From contig SGPL01000013.1 of NCBI GenBank assembly GCA_004802705.1, positions 1 through 64,000 on the forward strand: a stretch of 64,000 nucleotides of DNA. Reading direction: 5' to 3'. Under the pieces are notes generated by a model. The model saw only the letters and a program-made list of their open reading frames with translations. It did no database searches and was not told the origin of the DNA. Shown here piece after piece: positions 43,093 to 55,049 of the stretch. Origin of the DNA: Bondarzewia mesenterica. Lineage: Eukaryota > Basidiomycota > Agaricomycetes > Russulales > Bondarzewiaceae. Made by a program: the position numbers and the translations under genes. The number at the start of each line of letters is the position of its first letter. Position 1 is the first letter of the stretch.

Positions 43093-44996
43093 ATGGCACA
43101 GAATCTCGAATCTCATCTGTCTGTCTTGAGCGCCAGCGCATCTCTCCATGCTTCTTTCCCTGCCTTCCGCCTTCCCCGATTCAATCTTCAATCCGGTCAA
43201 GTACAGGATTGGGAGTCGGTCACCTATGCTCAGTTCAAACAAGATGTCGAGCTTTTTGCTAGACACTGGGCTCGCGTGTTGAAGCACGATGGTATTCCTC
43301 AGCGCTCTGTAATTGGCATGTGGTAGGCTGCTCAAAGTTAAAGTCAGCTAGAAGTCGACGACTAACTGCTTCCAGGATTGGGGGCATGACCTACATCGAT
43401 GTCCTACAGATTTACGGCCTCTCACGTGCTGGTTATATCCCCCAACTGTTCAGCATGCGCCTTCCCAATCCCATTGTGATCTTTGAGCTGCTCAAGAAGG
43501 CGGACGCGAAGGGCTTAATATTTGATTCCTCCTTCAAATCAGTCCTTGACGGATGCCCAGTCCACGCCCACCACGCCATCGACATGCGCGAAGCCGATCC
43601 ACGAGATGAACCACTACCCGTCCTTCCCACAGCTGTCAGCGGCAATGAGATTGTCTTCATCTTTCACACGAGTGGATCGACTTCTGGAAGCCCCAAACTC
43701 GTTCCTTGCAATCGCACATGGTTGAACACGGCCGTGATGAAGGCTCGACAGGTTGCGCAGCCTAAGGTCGATGGAGCGCGAGATGTCACGGTCTGGATGT
43801 AAGTATTTTGACCCGCTGATCTTGGAAGTATCTGATGTTCATGACTTTATAGGGGGAGCATGTGCCACATAGGACAAACGTCCAGTGAGGAGCACCCGAT
43901 TTTCTTCGTTTCCGCTCAAAGTGATTGAATTGTTCTTCAGTGCTTCTTGGTTCTCTCCAACATGGCGCATGTACCATACAACCGTCAAAGATCAACTTTT
44001 CTGCCGACGAGCTCGTACAGATGATCAAGGATTGTGGCCTCAATCGCCTAAATCAATTTGCTGCCTTCCTCGCTGTGACCATTCGTAATTCTCGGCAAAA
44101 TCCCAAATTGCTTGCCCTCCTCCGCAGCCTCGACGACATCGTATACAGCGGTCTTCCATTACCGCGCGATGAAGAGCAATTCGCGTATCAAACCGGCCTC
44201 AAACTTCGAGTAAGTACCAATGACCTTTATGAGTGAGAAGTCTATATTTAGAACTTGCGATTACGCAGAATCTCTTCGGCAGTACGGAGTGCGGTGCCAT
44301 GATGCTATCGCTGGGTGGCAATTCTCCTTCAGCCCCTCTCCTTTGTGCCCTGAAGAGCACATCTTACGCCTTCTTCCCCATCACTCCAAATAATGCTGCA
44401 TCATCAGAAGCAGGGCATCGAAGCACGACCTCCCAGCTGGTGGAGCTTGTTATCTTGGCGGACTCAGGAGACTGTCCCGAGCGCTCCCTTCGTGCACCTG
44501 ATGGTCATTTTCATACGGGCGATCTGTTCCTGGAGGTCCAGCCAAACTGCTATATTTTCCGGGGCAGAGATGATGACTGGATCAAAAGCGAGAACAGTCT
44601 ACGGTGCGACACCAAGTAAGCTCTATCATTCATCGACGAATCATATACATTCTGACACCAATGCGTTCCAGGGCTATTGAGGATAATGTTCGTACGACAT
44701 GCAGTGAGCTCATCTCAGAGTGCATAGTTGTCGGGAACGGACGGCCATCGCCAACGCTTTTCATCGAGCCGGCATCGGACTGTGACCATGCAAAGCTGAA
44801 ACGAGATATACTTCGCCGAACGCGACAATTCCACTCGCGTCGATATCTTCACGAACGTATAACCTCGGCGGCTATGATCGTAATCGTCCAACGCGGATCT
44901 CTACCTCGAACCGTAACCAAGGGGAACATCAGACGGAAAGCAGTTGAGGAAGCATATCGTCCTTTGTTAGATGAGATTTACGGCATCGCGTTCTGA
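43093..44996 (+). CDS. Stand-alone adenylate-forming enzyme (AMP-binding superfamily)
   Basis: Six exons: 43093-43322, 43376-43798, 43853-43884, 43941-44209, 44269-44615 and 44672-44996; 541 residues, phases agree. ANL-superfamily core motifs are in order: HTSGSTSGSPKLVP (phosphate-binding loop), LFGSTECGA, HTGDLF, GRDDDWIKSEN and the C-terminal PRTVTKGNIRRKAVEEAY with the catalytic Lys. These enzymes activate a carboxylic acid as an acyl-adenylate. The protein ends right after the C-terminal subdomain, without a carrier, thioesterase or reductase domain, so it is not a complete NRPS-like protein. It could be a CoA ligase, or an adenylation domain resembling the N-terminal module of fungal NRPS-like and reductase enzymes. 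The substrate is unknown. No other biosynthetic genes are adjacent. Confidence 0.82.
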
Positions 44997-45843
44997 TTTT
45001 TTGTGTACGGGTTTAGGGTGAGACACTGCTACGGACTCAAAACTTTTTTAGATGGGATTTTTCACGCTGTTTATACTACCTAATCACATTCCCCTTATTT
45101 TATTGTTTTCGTAGACATAATGTAGAGTTAATGTAGAACGCATTGTTATTTACACACTACATAGGACGTGTTGTACATCAATATAGATCAACTTCCACCT
45201 GCCCTACTAAGTATGCGATCAAAATTTGAGTGCCTTCTCGAGATGATAATAATGAAAGAGAGGTATTTTTTTTTTTTTGGGATGATGGTGTAGCATGTGC
45301 TTTATATAGGCTGTAGATGAAATTACCTGAGCGCCCGCGCCCGCGCTTACAATCGAACTTACATATGCGACTATCGCGCATTTTTCTTATTACTACGTAC
45401 GGTCTTATTTGAAATTATCGGGGATGTTACTATGGCCATAATGTGGGACTCGATATCTATCTGCTCGGGTTTCTGAGGTCAGCGCTGCTCAGTGACGGAG
45501 ATTAGATACAAAGCTGAATAATGGTTCAACGTTCAGGAACTGAAGGAACTGACTAGTAGTCCATCGCATCTGAGCAGCCCCAACTAACTTAGAGATGTCC
45601 GCTACGCCAAATTTGCCCGGGATCACTGCGCAACAAAAGAAGAACGGAATTCATGTACCACTGCAAAGGCGTTCATGAGGAAGGTGCTGACTCAGCTCGA
45701 GAAAACAATGACACGAACGTTTGCCGTTATGGTTCGTGCCAGATCCCACTGTAGCGGAGCTGCGGAACAGTCCTTAAAACAGAAAAATCCGGTTTTTTCA
45801 TGCACAGCAGGTTGCATCCAACAACCTAGCGGTGTGCGGGCGG
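44997..45843. other. Spacer between convergent genes
   Basis: AT-rich 3' flanks of the adenylating enzyme gene and the XRCC2-like gene, with a 12-T run at about 45,268-45,279. No gene or RNA signature seen. Confidence 0.5.
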
Positions 45844-46899
45844 CTATCCGATCGAAACTCCGTCGTTGGTGATAGTGATACAGAAAGTTCCAACATCGGC
45901 ACTTCGATTGGTTCTGACGAGGCCGACAATTTGTGCGCCTACTTCAACTCGGCGGCAATGATGAGCGTCTCGTTGTGGAGTATTGGGGAGTACCATGTCG
46001 GCTGGGTAGGGTACCATCGGCGGGAAATTGAGCGTGATATGATGGGTCAATGGTAGACAAACATTTGAAAACTCGTGGGAGGCCGATGCGGAAACTGTGT
46101 CTGTGTCATGAGGGAGAACGGTCGGGAAGGAATGGAGATGTTGTCTGAAGAGTTGAAATTTCACAGTCGAATTTGGAGACGGATTCAAGCCCCAGTTCGT
46201 AAGCACCGTGACGGGGCCGTGGGACATTCGGAACTTATGCAAAGCCGCCAGGACGCAATTCAAAGGGTCGGATGTGATTAGGCTTGGGACGGAAGCTGCC
46301 GCTCCTGTAACGGTCTGCGCAGTTACTAAGGATGATTGTGGCATGGAGCGCAACTGTTCGATATTAAAGCGGTCGGGCCAATAAAAGGCGCTCATAGAGT
46401 CAATGGCGACCAGTCCAATTTCGGACGTTGACAGGAAAGTAGCATGGTGAGAGGAGAGATTTGCGATGCTAGCGGCAAGCTGGAAACAAGACGACGGGCG
46501 GAATACACGTAGTTTCCCAAGAATGCGAGTTAGAACAGTTGTCACTTTGGCAGAGTCTGCTGTATTCAGAGATGAGGCGGTGCGTGACAAATATTGCGTA
46601 ATACGGCTCTGGAGAAGTCGAGAGAGACGATGGACGTCGAAGGAATCGTCGGTGTCGAACACAATGGCTATTTTGTCCCAACCATCCGTCCCGATGGAGA
46701 AAATGTTCGGGGGCAGAATGCAGGTACTGACGAGTTCATAAAGAAGGTGGGTCTTGCCAGACGAGGCGGGGCCTTGGATCTCGATAACATCACCACGCCT
46801 CAAAGAAGAGGACGAAGAAGGGTGATGCAAAAGAGCAGAGAAGAAGTGAACATCGAGGGCATGTATCCCTGTAGACCCCGGAGGCGCAGCTGAATTCAT
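45844..46899 (-). CDS. XRCC2: RAD51 paralogue, XRCC2-like
   Basis: Intronless minus-strand frame of 351 residues. A RecA-type ATPase core is visible: Walker A GPASSGKT at residues 43-50, IAIVFDTDDSF, and Walker B LVAIDSMSAFYW at residues 163-174. The IDSxSAFYW signature is characteristic of the XRCC2 branch, which works with RAD51 paralogues in homologous recombination and replication-fork repair. Length compares well with human XRCC2 (280 aa) plus a C-terminal extension. The last part (residues 260-351) is poorly conserved. It shares a 517-bp divergent upstream region with the coiled-coil gene. Another RAD51 paralogue is the alternative, but the Walker B context favours XRCC2. Confidence 0.78.
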   Translation of the reverse strand: MNSAAPPGSTGIHALDVHFFSALLHHPSSSSSLRRGDVIEIQGPASSGKTHLLYELVSTCILPPNIFSIGTDGWDKIAIVFDTDDSFDVHRLSRLLQSRITQYLSRTASSLNTADSAKVTTVLTRILGKLRVFRPSSCFQLAASIANLSSHHATFLSTSEIGLVAIDSMSAFYWPDRFNIEQLRSMPQSSLVTAQTVTGAAASVPSLITSDPLNCVLAALHKFRMSHGPVTVLTNWGLNPSPNSTVKFQLFRQHLHSFPTVLPHDTDTVSASASHEFSNVCLPLTHHITLNFPPMVPYPADMVLPNTPQRDAHHCRRVEVGAQIVGLVRTNRSADVGTFCITITNDGVSIG

Positions 46900-47416
46900 G
46901 TTCAGAAATTGTAATAATCTATCATCGTTGACAACTTACTTTCGGAACGGACTGAAGTAAGAAGCTTCAAGGTGGAAGCAAATCATCATGCGGAGGTTTC
47001 TCGCCAACGCAAGACGAAACCCTTACCTGATCAAGAGATTCTGAGAAAATTTCTCCCAGTAAGCCATTCAGATCATGGGACATGAAGCTTTGGAACTCGG
47101 CGGTAACGCCTGGGTTACAGAGCTTGTAGGTTGATGGTAGTATTAAGCTTCGTCACGGATGGGCTTTGAAAAGGAAACGGAGAGAAACGTAGAAACGTGA
47201 TTTCATTGGCCGAAAGTACTTAGCACGTGCGATGCCGTAAGCAGGTGAGCAAGATGGAACGGTCCATAGCGACGCTGGACACAAGCTCTCACCGCGGCAC
47301 TATCCTCTCTTCCGCTCCTATTTTCTTCACTTATTCTTCTTTCTTTCATAGTCTCCGATTTTTGGACTTGATTCTGGACTGACTAGACCCTTGAACTCAC
47401 CCGATAACGCATATTC
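46900..47416. promoter_or_regulatory. Shared upstream region, XRCC2-like and coiled-coil genes
   Basis: 517 bp between divergent starts. It contains a CCAAT box in reverse orientation (ATTGG at about 47,205-47,209). The pyrimidine-rich stretch at 47,310-47,350 is typical of fungal promoters close to the start of transcription. Confidence 0.45.
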
Positions 47417-49928
47417 ATGACCATGGCAGCGGTGCGCGTTACGCCTCCAGCTCCGAAACGACATTCGCCCTCTCTTCCTTCTTCTCCTCCGATTGCCAGA
47501 GGTGCCACGGCACGCTCAGCTGTAACTCCTCGTGTATCATCATCTTTGGCCTCTTCTCCTCGCCGAAACTCTGTTAAGACTGCCATTCCACCTGTCGTTA
47601 ATGGCCAGACGCGTGAATCATTGGCGGCTTCTCTCAAAAGCGAAACTGAGCATAAGGAGCAGGTATGTCTTTGCGCGCTCAAGCGTACGCACTGGTGGCT
47701 TACAGGCAATCCACATAGCTTCTTATACAATTACAGGATAAAGATCAGGCTATTGCAACACTTAAAGAGGAGAACATCAAACTCTCTTCGTCCCTCAATG
47801 CTGCTGAGACGCGACTCTCTGAGCTCTATGCCGAGCAGAATCGGATGGAAGAGGAACTTGTCACACGCATCGAAGTTGTAGAAAAGCTTCGCCTTCAAGT
47901 CCGCGAATTAGAGAAAGAGAAGAGAGATTTACATCGCAGATACAATGAACAGGTAGGCGATGTCCAGCAGCATGCCTTGGGTCTGGCGTAATCCTCCTCT
48001 TCTAGACTGCTACCTTTGAAGCAGAACGGCAGTCATTTTACGATAATGAACAACATCTCAAGTCGCGCATACAATCGCTATCACAAGCACGCAGATCACC
48101 ACCTGTTCCTCGGTCGCCGTCCACTGTAGCTGATTCAGAATCAGAGGTCGAGTGGAGTGAAGACGACGATAACGATATTGGACAGCCTTCGACACCATCC
48201 CAGCAGACCCGGCAACTCGATCAGGACTCCGAGTCTGCTGAGATGACTGCACTCAGATTGGAACTTTCGACTCTCTCCACCTCTCACAATTCCCTCCAGA
48301 ATACTCTTGCTTTGCTGCAGAGTCAACTTATAGACTTGAAGCGAGTCAACAACGAGCTTCAAGAAGAGAACGAGAGCTACAACATCCTTCTTCGGGAGAG
48401 GACACTCAGCGGTCAGTTCAACGTCATGAAACAAGTTGGAGGCGGCAGCGCGTCCTCCAGCGAGCAGGATGAGGATGAGGATGCCGATGCAGAGACGGAC
48501 GAAACCGGAGACGTTGGCAGCACGAGAAACTCCGCTCGTAGCGCATTGGGCACCGTCGACGAACGCGCCGAAGACATCTTGGATCCTGATTACGACCATG
48601 TCGATGACGGTAAGGAAGTCGACGAAGATGGTGAACTTTCGCGAAACTCTCGTCAAACTCGCCATGGACGTCGTCGTGGTGCGTCTATCTCGCATTCCGT
48701 TGGCGGGGCCCGTGGCGAATCGCTTGCCGACTTGCCTATCACTGGACCCGGTCTCGACCTCGCTGCCGAGCTTGGGAGAGCGGAGAACAAGGATATCTTG
48801 GAGGGACGTACCCTCGACGACCGCGATCGTTCCTTTCGTGACAAAAGTGGCAAAAGTGGCAAGAAGGGCTCAATGGAATCTCCCCGGAAGCTTTCACACT
48901 CGTCCGAAGCTAGTGGCCTCGAGCCGAGCGGTTCTCTCAACGATATCGATGCGCTTCGAAGTGAAGTCAAATCGCTTAAGGATGCTAACAAGGCGCTTTC
49001 CCTCTACGCTTCCAAGATCATCGACCGCATCATCGCCCAGGAAGGTTTCGAACATGTTCTCGCCGCTGACTATGAGAAGTCGCCTTCAACCCCGTCCACA
49101 GCGGTTAATTCTAAGACATCCACGAGCGCGACGAAGTCCCAACGACGGGCTTCTATGTTTTCGCGCTCTGCATCTAATCCGACCCCTACTCTTGGCCCTG
49201 TTGAACGGTTGACGACATTCGATTCGCCTCCACTTTCTAGCGCTTCCACTAGCCCCCCTGCTCGTTCGCAGCGCCGGTCCCTTTCCTTTGACTGGCGCGG
49301 ATTCTCTATGTTCGGCGGTAATGATAAGAAGCCGGATGCTAATTCAAACCTCCGTCACTTCACTCTGCAGCCTGGTCCGAAGCCCACCATCACAGGAGCT
49401 CGCAAACTGGAGACCACAGAAGACGAAGAAGACCGCCGGGAGCGCGAGCGGCTCCACGCGACGATGAAGCTGATGGGCATCGAGAAGCCCCCTGCTCCAC
49501 CGTTGCAGAAGAGCTACTCTACGCCCGAGAGTGCGGCTCATTCCCCCCTGCTGACCCCCAACTCGACCAGTCCGAACCTTTCCACAGCAGCCTCCCGCTT
49601 TTCTTTCTTCCGCCGGCTGTCCAACGCTGCCACGTCTGATACCTCGTCCGTCAAGTCCGCGCCGTCGGCCATGAATGGTAGCCCTGCAACGCTGACGCAG
49701 GAGGCGCTCGTGCAGTCCGAGGCGGAGAATTCGCTTGCTGCTCTGGACGCGCAGGAGCGCGCGCTCGGGGCCGAAATGGCCAAAGGATACAGCGGTGGGT
49801 TCACGGAAATCGTCCCGCGCAGGAAATCGGGCAGCAGGCGCAGTCGGACGAGCGGGGGCGGCAGTGGCAGTGGCAGCACCGTCTGGAGTGCGGGTATGAG
49901 CCGCCACGAGGAGGAGGGCGATGATTGA
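47417..49928 (+). CDS. Large coiled-coil protein (She3/M-protein-repeat-like)
   Basis: Three exons, 47417-47662, 47737-47952 and 48006-49928, encode 794 residues. A Ser/Pro/Arg-rich N-terminus precedes a first coiled coil (about residues 85-155, KEENIKLSSSLNAAETRLSE) and a second one (about 215-260, LALLQSQLIDLKRVNNELQE). Acidic, disordered sequence follows, then a short well-kept segment EVKSLKDANKALSLYASKII with DRIIAQEGFEHVL, and a long Ser/Pro-rich tail with an SFDWRGFSMFG motif. Basidiomycete relatives are commonly annotated as M-protein-repeat or She3-like proteins; She3 is an mRNA-transport adaptor, but that role here is only an inference. ATG 47423 is an alternative start two codons downstream. 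No enzymatic domain. Confidence 0.75.
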
Positions 49929-50523
49929 GGTCTGGCGCTCGTGGAGGAAAAAAAATGCTACAAGATTCATTTTCCTTTCTCTTTTTTTTTTTCTATTGAT
50001 GTACCAACAAATCTATGGCCACTGGTGACGGTCCTCGATTCGTCCGGTCGCAACTGAACGTTTTTCGCTTCCTTCTTTTCTCCTACCTTCGTTTTCTCTG
50101 CCAGCTGCAAGGCGTTTTGTCTTGCCGCCTCGACATCCGGTCCTCGGAATAAGGGACCGACTCCGAGCTTCCATATGCATGCATGCGTTGCAACGCTATT
50201 GCGGATGATCCTCTATGACTCTTGATTATGCCATTTCCCCCCATACTCTTCTATTCCATTTCTATTTGGGGCATCTTATGACTTTGTCTATACCCTCACC
50301 GCTCTGCACATATTTGTACGCCATCTGAAGGACCCTATGATAATCAACAAGGTCGGATCAAGTACTACTTCAGGCAGATCTACTTCAGGCCGAGTAAACC
50401 CATCGAGTCTGCGAGTACTTACAATTGACAAGGGGATGATACACGCGGCTACATTGGTCGGGGGTGGTATGTAGGGGCGCAGTATTGAGGACAGATACAA
50501 GTATGTATCAGTCATGCGGCGTG
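49929..50523. other. Spacer between convergent genes
   Basis: 3' regions of the coiled-coil gene and SLX9. Poly-A and poly-T tracts occur at about 49,950-49,993. No gene seen. Confidence 0.5.
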
Positions 50524-51603
50524 CTAACGCTGGATCAGAGTATTTTGGGCGTGGGTCCGGATTGTCTTGAACGGGTTGGACGCAAACTCGGGGTTGGACA
50601 GGATCATGGGCTGTCGCATTTTCTCGGCCATCCTGCAGTGTTTCAAAAACGTCAGCAGCAGTAATTCAAGCACCACATATACCCTCGCCTCGGATCCGGC
50701 AGAGAAATTGACAATACGGATGTAAATGAAGGGGAGAGAGGGGAAATGAACAGTTAGACAGACAGACGTACAAGGCTTGCTTTCTCTGGGACTGTTTCAG
50801 CGGCGCGCCNTTGCCCTCTCCTATTTGTCCTGGGCGCACAGGACGGGCGCGAGGCGGATCCACGGCGTGTCCGTCGGCTGCCTGTTTCGCATCTACGCCT
50901 GTGGAGCCCTGTGGATCCGCGGCGGCGACGGCTGCCAGCGCGCTTTTGAGACCGCCTAGGCCGCCAGCAATTTCTTCCCTCTCACGCCGTTTCAGCCGAC
51001 GATTGTGGGACTTTGAGTAGGGGGAACGCGACTCCTCGAGACCTACGCGAGACGAGGTGAGACGCGGTCCATTAGATGCGATCGGACAAAGTCGATCACG
51101 CATTGGAGTATGAGACTCAGATCATGGTTGATGCATCATGGGAAGAAACGGCGGAAGGACGTACGTTGAATGAATAGCTCGCGTTTGAGCACCTGCTTCT
51201 CCTTTTTCTTGAGCGCACCCCGAGGTTCGGACTGCGCCGCTGCCGTCATGTCGTCGGCCTGATACACGAATTCCAGATCCGTCATTATTGCGTTAAATGC
51301 ACAGGGTCGTCAATAGCAGAGGCCGCGTGAGAGCGAGAGTGATGAGAAATTGTCAGAGGATCAATGACATGGGTATGATGGGGCCCTCACCGATGCCCCT
51401 GTCGACGGTGGAACGACCAATTCATCGTGGAGATCAGTACTGGTAGTCGAGTTTTGGATGGTAAAGTGGCGGCTGGTGGAGGCCGTGGGCTTGGCAGACG
51501 CCTGGTGCCCCGGGAGCAAGCGCTGTCTGCGTTCCTTTGGCTACTTTTCGGATCGCGGTCAGATTGGTGTGAGCCCCAGACGTCGAAATGAAGAACTCAC
51601 CAT
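50524..51603 (-). CDS. SLX9: Ribosome biogenesis protein Slx9
   Basis: Five exons: 51603-51601, 51540-51391, 51258-51165, 51042-50772 and 50632-50524; 208 residues. The first coding exon is only the ATG; the intron starts directly after it. The protein begins MPKERRQR and has the family signatures KKKEKQVLKRELFIQRLEES, SPYSKSHNRRLKRRERE, IAGGLGGLKSALAAV, IGEG, GAPLKQSQRKQAL and SNPEFASNPFKTIRTHAQNTL. Slx9 binds the pre-40S particle in the nucleolus and assists rRNA processing and nuclear export. A basic composition and lack of folded domains fit the family. Start choice is supported by the reading phase and by the conserved PKERR beginning. One N call at 50,810 leaves one residue open. Confidence 0.87.
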
Positions 51604-52732
51604 CTTTGTCCTCGCTAATTACTATCAAGAAAGTTAGACGGAAGTCGCCCGGATATGCGTCTCCAAATCCGGGAACTTTGTCTCAGCACGTGATTAGACG
51701 CGTTAGCACGCGCTCAATGTCAATTACTCAATTTATTGTCAGGATCATCACTTGCAGGGCCTCGATGAATCATGATCATCAAGGAACTATTCAGAGCAGG
51801 AAAACCCACCATTAATCAATCAGGCCGCCAATGAGCACTTCATTACATATCATCACAGCCCATCATAGTAATTATACTAGGCGATTCCCTATCCAATTCC
51901 CTCGGAAGATGTCACAGACTCTGACCGGTTTCATACCTTGGCAGGATGCAATGAGCACAACCACATGTCCAACGCCGGTCTTTTGCAAGTATGGCAAAGT
52001 CCATCATGACCTCCAGCTTCCCACGTCTCTCATGCTTTTCCGGAACGACCTTGCAACAAGACCGGCCGACCATGGAACAATTCTCCCCGCGGAAACAACA
52101 TGGCGAGCGTCAACACATGCACACGTCGCGTCCTCGACTAACCCGGTGGAGGAACGGGGGCCTGATGCGGTTATGGCCCAGAAGTCAAAAAACAAGGTAC
52201 ATACCTACTGACTGAGGAAAGTGCGAACGGAACCGGAGAAATTGTCTTCAGCTGTCCCTGAAGAACCACAGGAGATATGGGCAGCGCTGCAGAAACCCCA
52301 TCGGGGACCGAATTCATTACGGCGGTAATCATACATACAAAAAAGAAGATCTATTGCGCTTGTCCAACGCCCATGTGCATCCTAAGCCTCTCTCGGCCCA
52401 AGGAGACGGATGATGAGGATTTGCTTATCTGACAGTTGCGACGCGAGCGCGCGTGGAACTCAAAATCAGGCAGGCAGGCGAGGGGGCGCTTTCAGCACGA
52501 AGAGAACCCGCCACACAGCACCTGTCAAAAACGTTAACAGGCGGGGTGAAGACGATCAGCACCAGTCGAAACGGAAGAACAGTCGGACATAATGAAAGAA
52601 AGGGGCAAAAACGGGAAAATTGGGATGCGACGCGCACACGTACACGCCATTCACCACCAGCCAAGCCCACAGACCAAATTACATACCTGACCGCACTTAC
52701 GTCCCAATACCCCAATACCCCCTTTCAAGCCT
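51604..52732. other. SLX9 upstream and SLC35F 3' region
   Basis: 1.1 kb with overl short ORFs (for example plus strand 51,831-52,211) that show no known motif. No gene is called. The first part should be the SLX9 promoter. Confidence 0.45.
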
Positions 52733-54600
52733 TCACCTATCATCGACGTGCGCAGGTTCGATATCGACAACCTCTACCTCATCGCGCCATCGCACGCGAG
52801 ACCGCCTGCCCCTGACCGTCCTCTCTGCCTCGGTATCTTCTGCATTCGCCGCATTAAGAACTTCCTCAGCATCCACCTTGGAGTCTTCAATCCCTACCAC
52901 GACAAAGCTGGCCAGGACCAGCACCGCGCCGATGATCACCTTGAACTTAACCGCGTGGCCGAGCATCAGGTCGCCCACGACCGCGAGCGGCATCGTGAGG
53001 CTGAGACCAATGGTCACGACGAGCGGGGTCGTCTTGAGCATCGCGAGGACGTAGATATAGTCGCTCGAAAGCGTGATCACCATCTACCACCATCCCAATC
53101 CAAAGGTCAGCCACAACCGCATTCTCACCCAACGGACCAGAGGAGCGACGAGGACTTACGTTGATCAAAAGTGCAGCGACGGTCTTGCCGGTACTCGGCA
53201 GTTCGAACCGCTCTATGCCCGCGAAATGCAGGACGACGCCAATCGGCCAGCAGGATATGATGTTGAATAGGCCGACGAAGCCGAAGAATAGCTGCATGTC
53301 GATGCGCGACTCGGAGCGGATGCGGACCTTGAGCAGGGTAACGTAGACCGCGTAGAAGAAGGCTGAGAGGAGGGCGAGAAAGTCGCCCAATAGGCGGTGG
53401 GGCTGGTCCCCGCCCGCGAGCGAGGCAGGCTGGGATTGCTGGGAGTCAGAGAGAGATACGAGGAGGACGCCCCCGAAGCTGGCATGGATGAATGAGTTCC
53501 GGTATCCTCGAAGACATGCGTCCCCGTGCGCACCTCGTCACAACGGCACCGATCTTGGCCACCGTCAATGTCTCGACTTTAAATAGGCGGCCGATGGCCA
53601 GAGTGAAAAATCCTGGAACATACTGCCATTCAGTTCTTTCTGTACACAATAATAGTGGTATGAATAACGCACCGCTCATACTTGATAAAATAGTTGCGCT
53701 GGCGACGCTCGTGTAGTCCAACGCCGCGTTGACGGACCAGTTGGCGATGAACCAGAAAAAGCAGAAGACAGACGAGAGGTGAATGGTCTCGCGGACGGTG
53801 AGAGGTGGGAGAGCGGATAATGAAGGTATCTCAGAGGGGACATAAACATTTCGTGAACGCTAACAGATCCTCCCAACGTCAAATCACCAATAGTGTGCAC
53901 GAGACAGAAATATAGCGTACGTTAGAATGTGCTTGGTCTGACGTGTCTTCCTCCACAAGAGGCTGATACTCGTCTCTTGGCCTGGCACGACGCAAAGCAC
54001 CAAGCAATGAGCACATAACCCACATAAAAGCTGTACTAAATACGCACCCACTGGGAGCTTGATCAAGCCCGGCCTGCTCGCGCCTCCACACTCTGCGCAC
54101 GGCAAACGGGATGAGGTAGAGCGCGAAAGAGCTCGTGTTGAGGTACGTCACGCTTTAAAATGCCAATATTGGATCGAGAGAACATATGAGCACACCGCGC
54201 ACGAGACGCGCAGCTTCGAAGGGCAGGACGCACAAGAACGGCTTCGCGTATCCCCCAACGAACAGGTCCTATAAAAACACATCGTGCCCAACCGTCCCCC
54301 CTTTCAGCGCCGTGGAGAAAACAGAATGCGATAGGTCGAACGCACCTGCGTCAAGAAATTGGAGCTCGTCCACAAGACGACGACGATGAGCAGCAGGGCG
54401 ATCCCAATCGCGTACGCGCGCCTGTCNACCTGCGCGAACGGCGACTTGCCGCGGGACCGCGAGCGCGACGGCGAGGAGGACAGCGTGTCCATCTCCAAAG
54501 CCAGAGGACGTTCTGACGGAGTAATATTATCAGGGCTCGAGCTCGACGGCGGCGACGGCGGTAGCGGTGGATAGTGGTTTGCAAGCCCCGGCTCAGACAT
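52733..54600 (-). CDS. Drug/metabolite-type transporter, SLC35F5/EamA-like
   Basis: Eight exons: 54600-54346, 54268-54234, 54152-54048, 53981-53921, 53829-53673, 53612-53534, 53478-53160 and 53083-52733; 453 residues. A Pro/Ser-rich N-terminus is followed by helices IGIALLLIVVVLWTSSNFL, SFALYLIPFAV, SSVFCFFWFIANWSVNAAL, SATILSSMSGFFTLAIG, FGGVLLVSLSD, DFLALLSAFFYAVYVTLL, FFGFVGLFNIISCWPIGVV, LKTTPLVVTIGLSLTMPLAV and KVIIGAVLVLASFVVVGIED, about ten membrane segments. The pairing ALDYTSVASATILSS and KTTPLVVTIGLSLTMPLA is typical of SLC35F5-type proteins (yeast Thi74 and YML018C), which sit in vacuolar or Golgi membranes. The substrate is unknown. Two N calls lie in and near exon 1. Confidence 0.85.
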
Positions 54601-55049
54601 GCATGTGTGTAACGCCTCGCGGTGCGCAATTGCGCAATCGCCAGGCAAGACTTTGATTCAGAGCGGCTGNACGCGCGCGCTTGCCAAGCTGCCTCTTCGA
54701 GCCTCCTGTCGCGAACTGCCTTGTATACGTCGGGAGACACGTCCACATCAGAAACATTTAAATGATAATCGATGAAGAGGCAAAATTGGTACAATTTGGT
54801 ATCTGAAGCTGCGTCGAGGTGTGTATGCGTGTAGATAATACAGAATAGATATTATCGAATTAGCCAAGGAGAACTGGTTGGTATGGATGTTCGCATAATG
54901 AGAAAAACAAGCGCCATGTCACCTGAATGAGTGATTAGGTGCTGGAGGAAATGGATGCAAAAGGAGCGGTAAGGGAAATGCTAATAATGCTGAAAGATGA
55001 GAGGGAAAGAGTATGCGATAAAGAGGAAAAAGAGATAAGGAAGAATGCG
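54601..55049. other. Spacer, 5' of the SLC35F-like gene and 3' of the SRF1-like gene
   Basis: About 450 bp, AT-rich; no gene recognised. The first part should carry the transporter promoter. Confidence 0.45.

Noticed and set aside
43093..44996. Complete NRPS-like enzyme
   Set aside because: No carrier, thioesterase or reductase domain follows the adenylation domain before the next gene.
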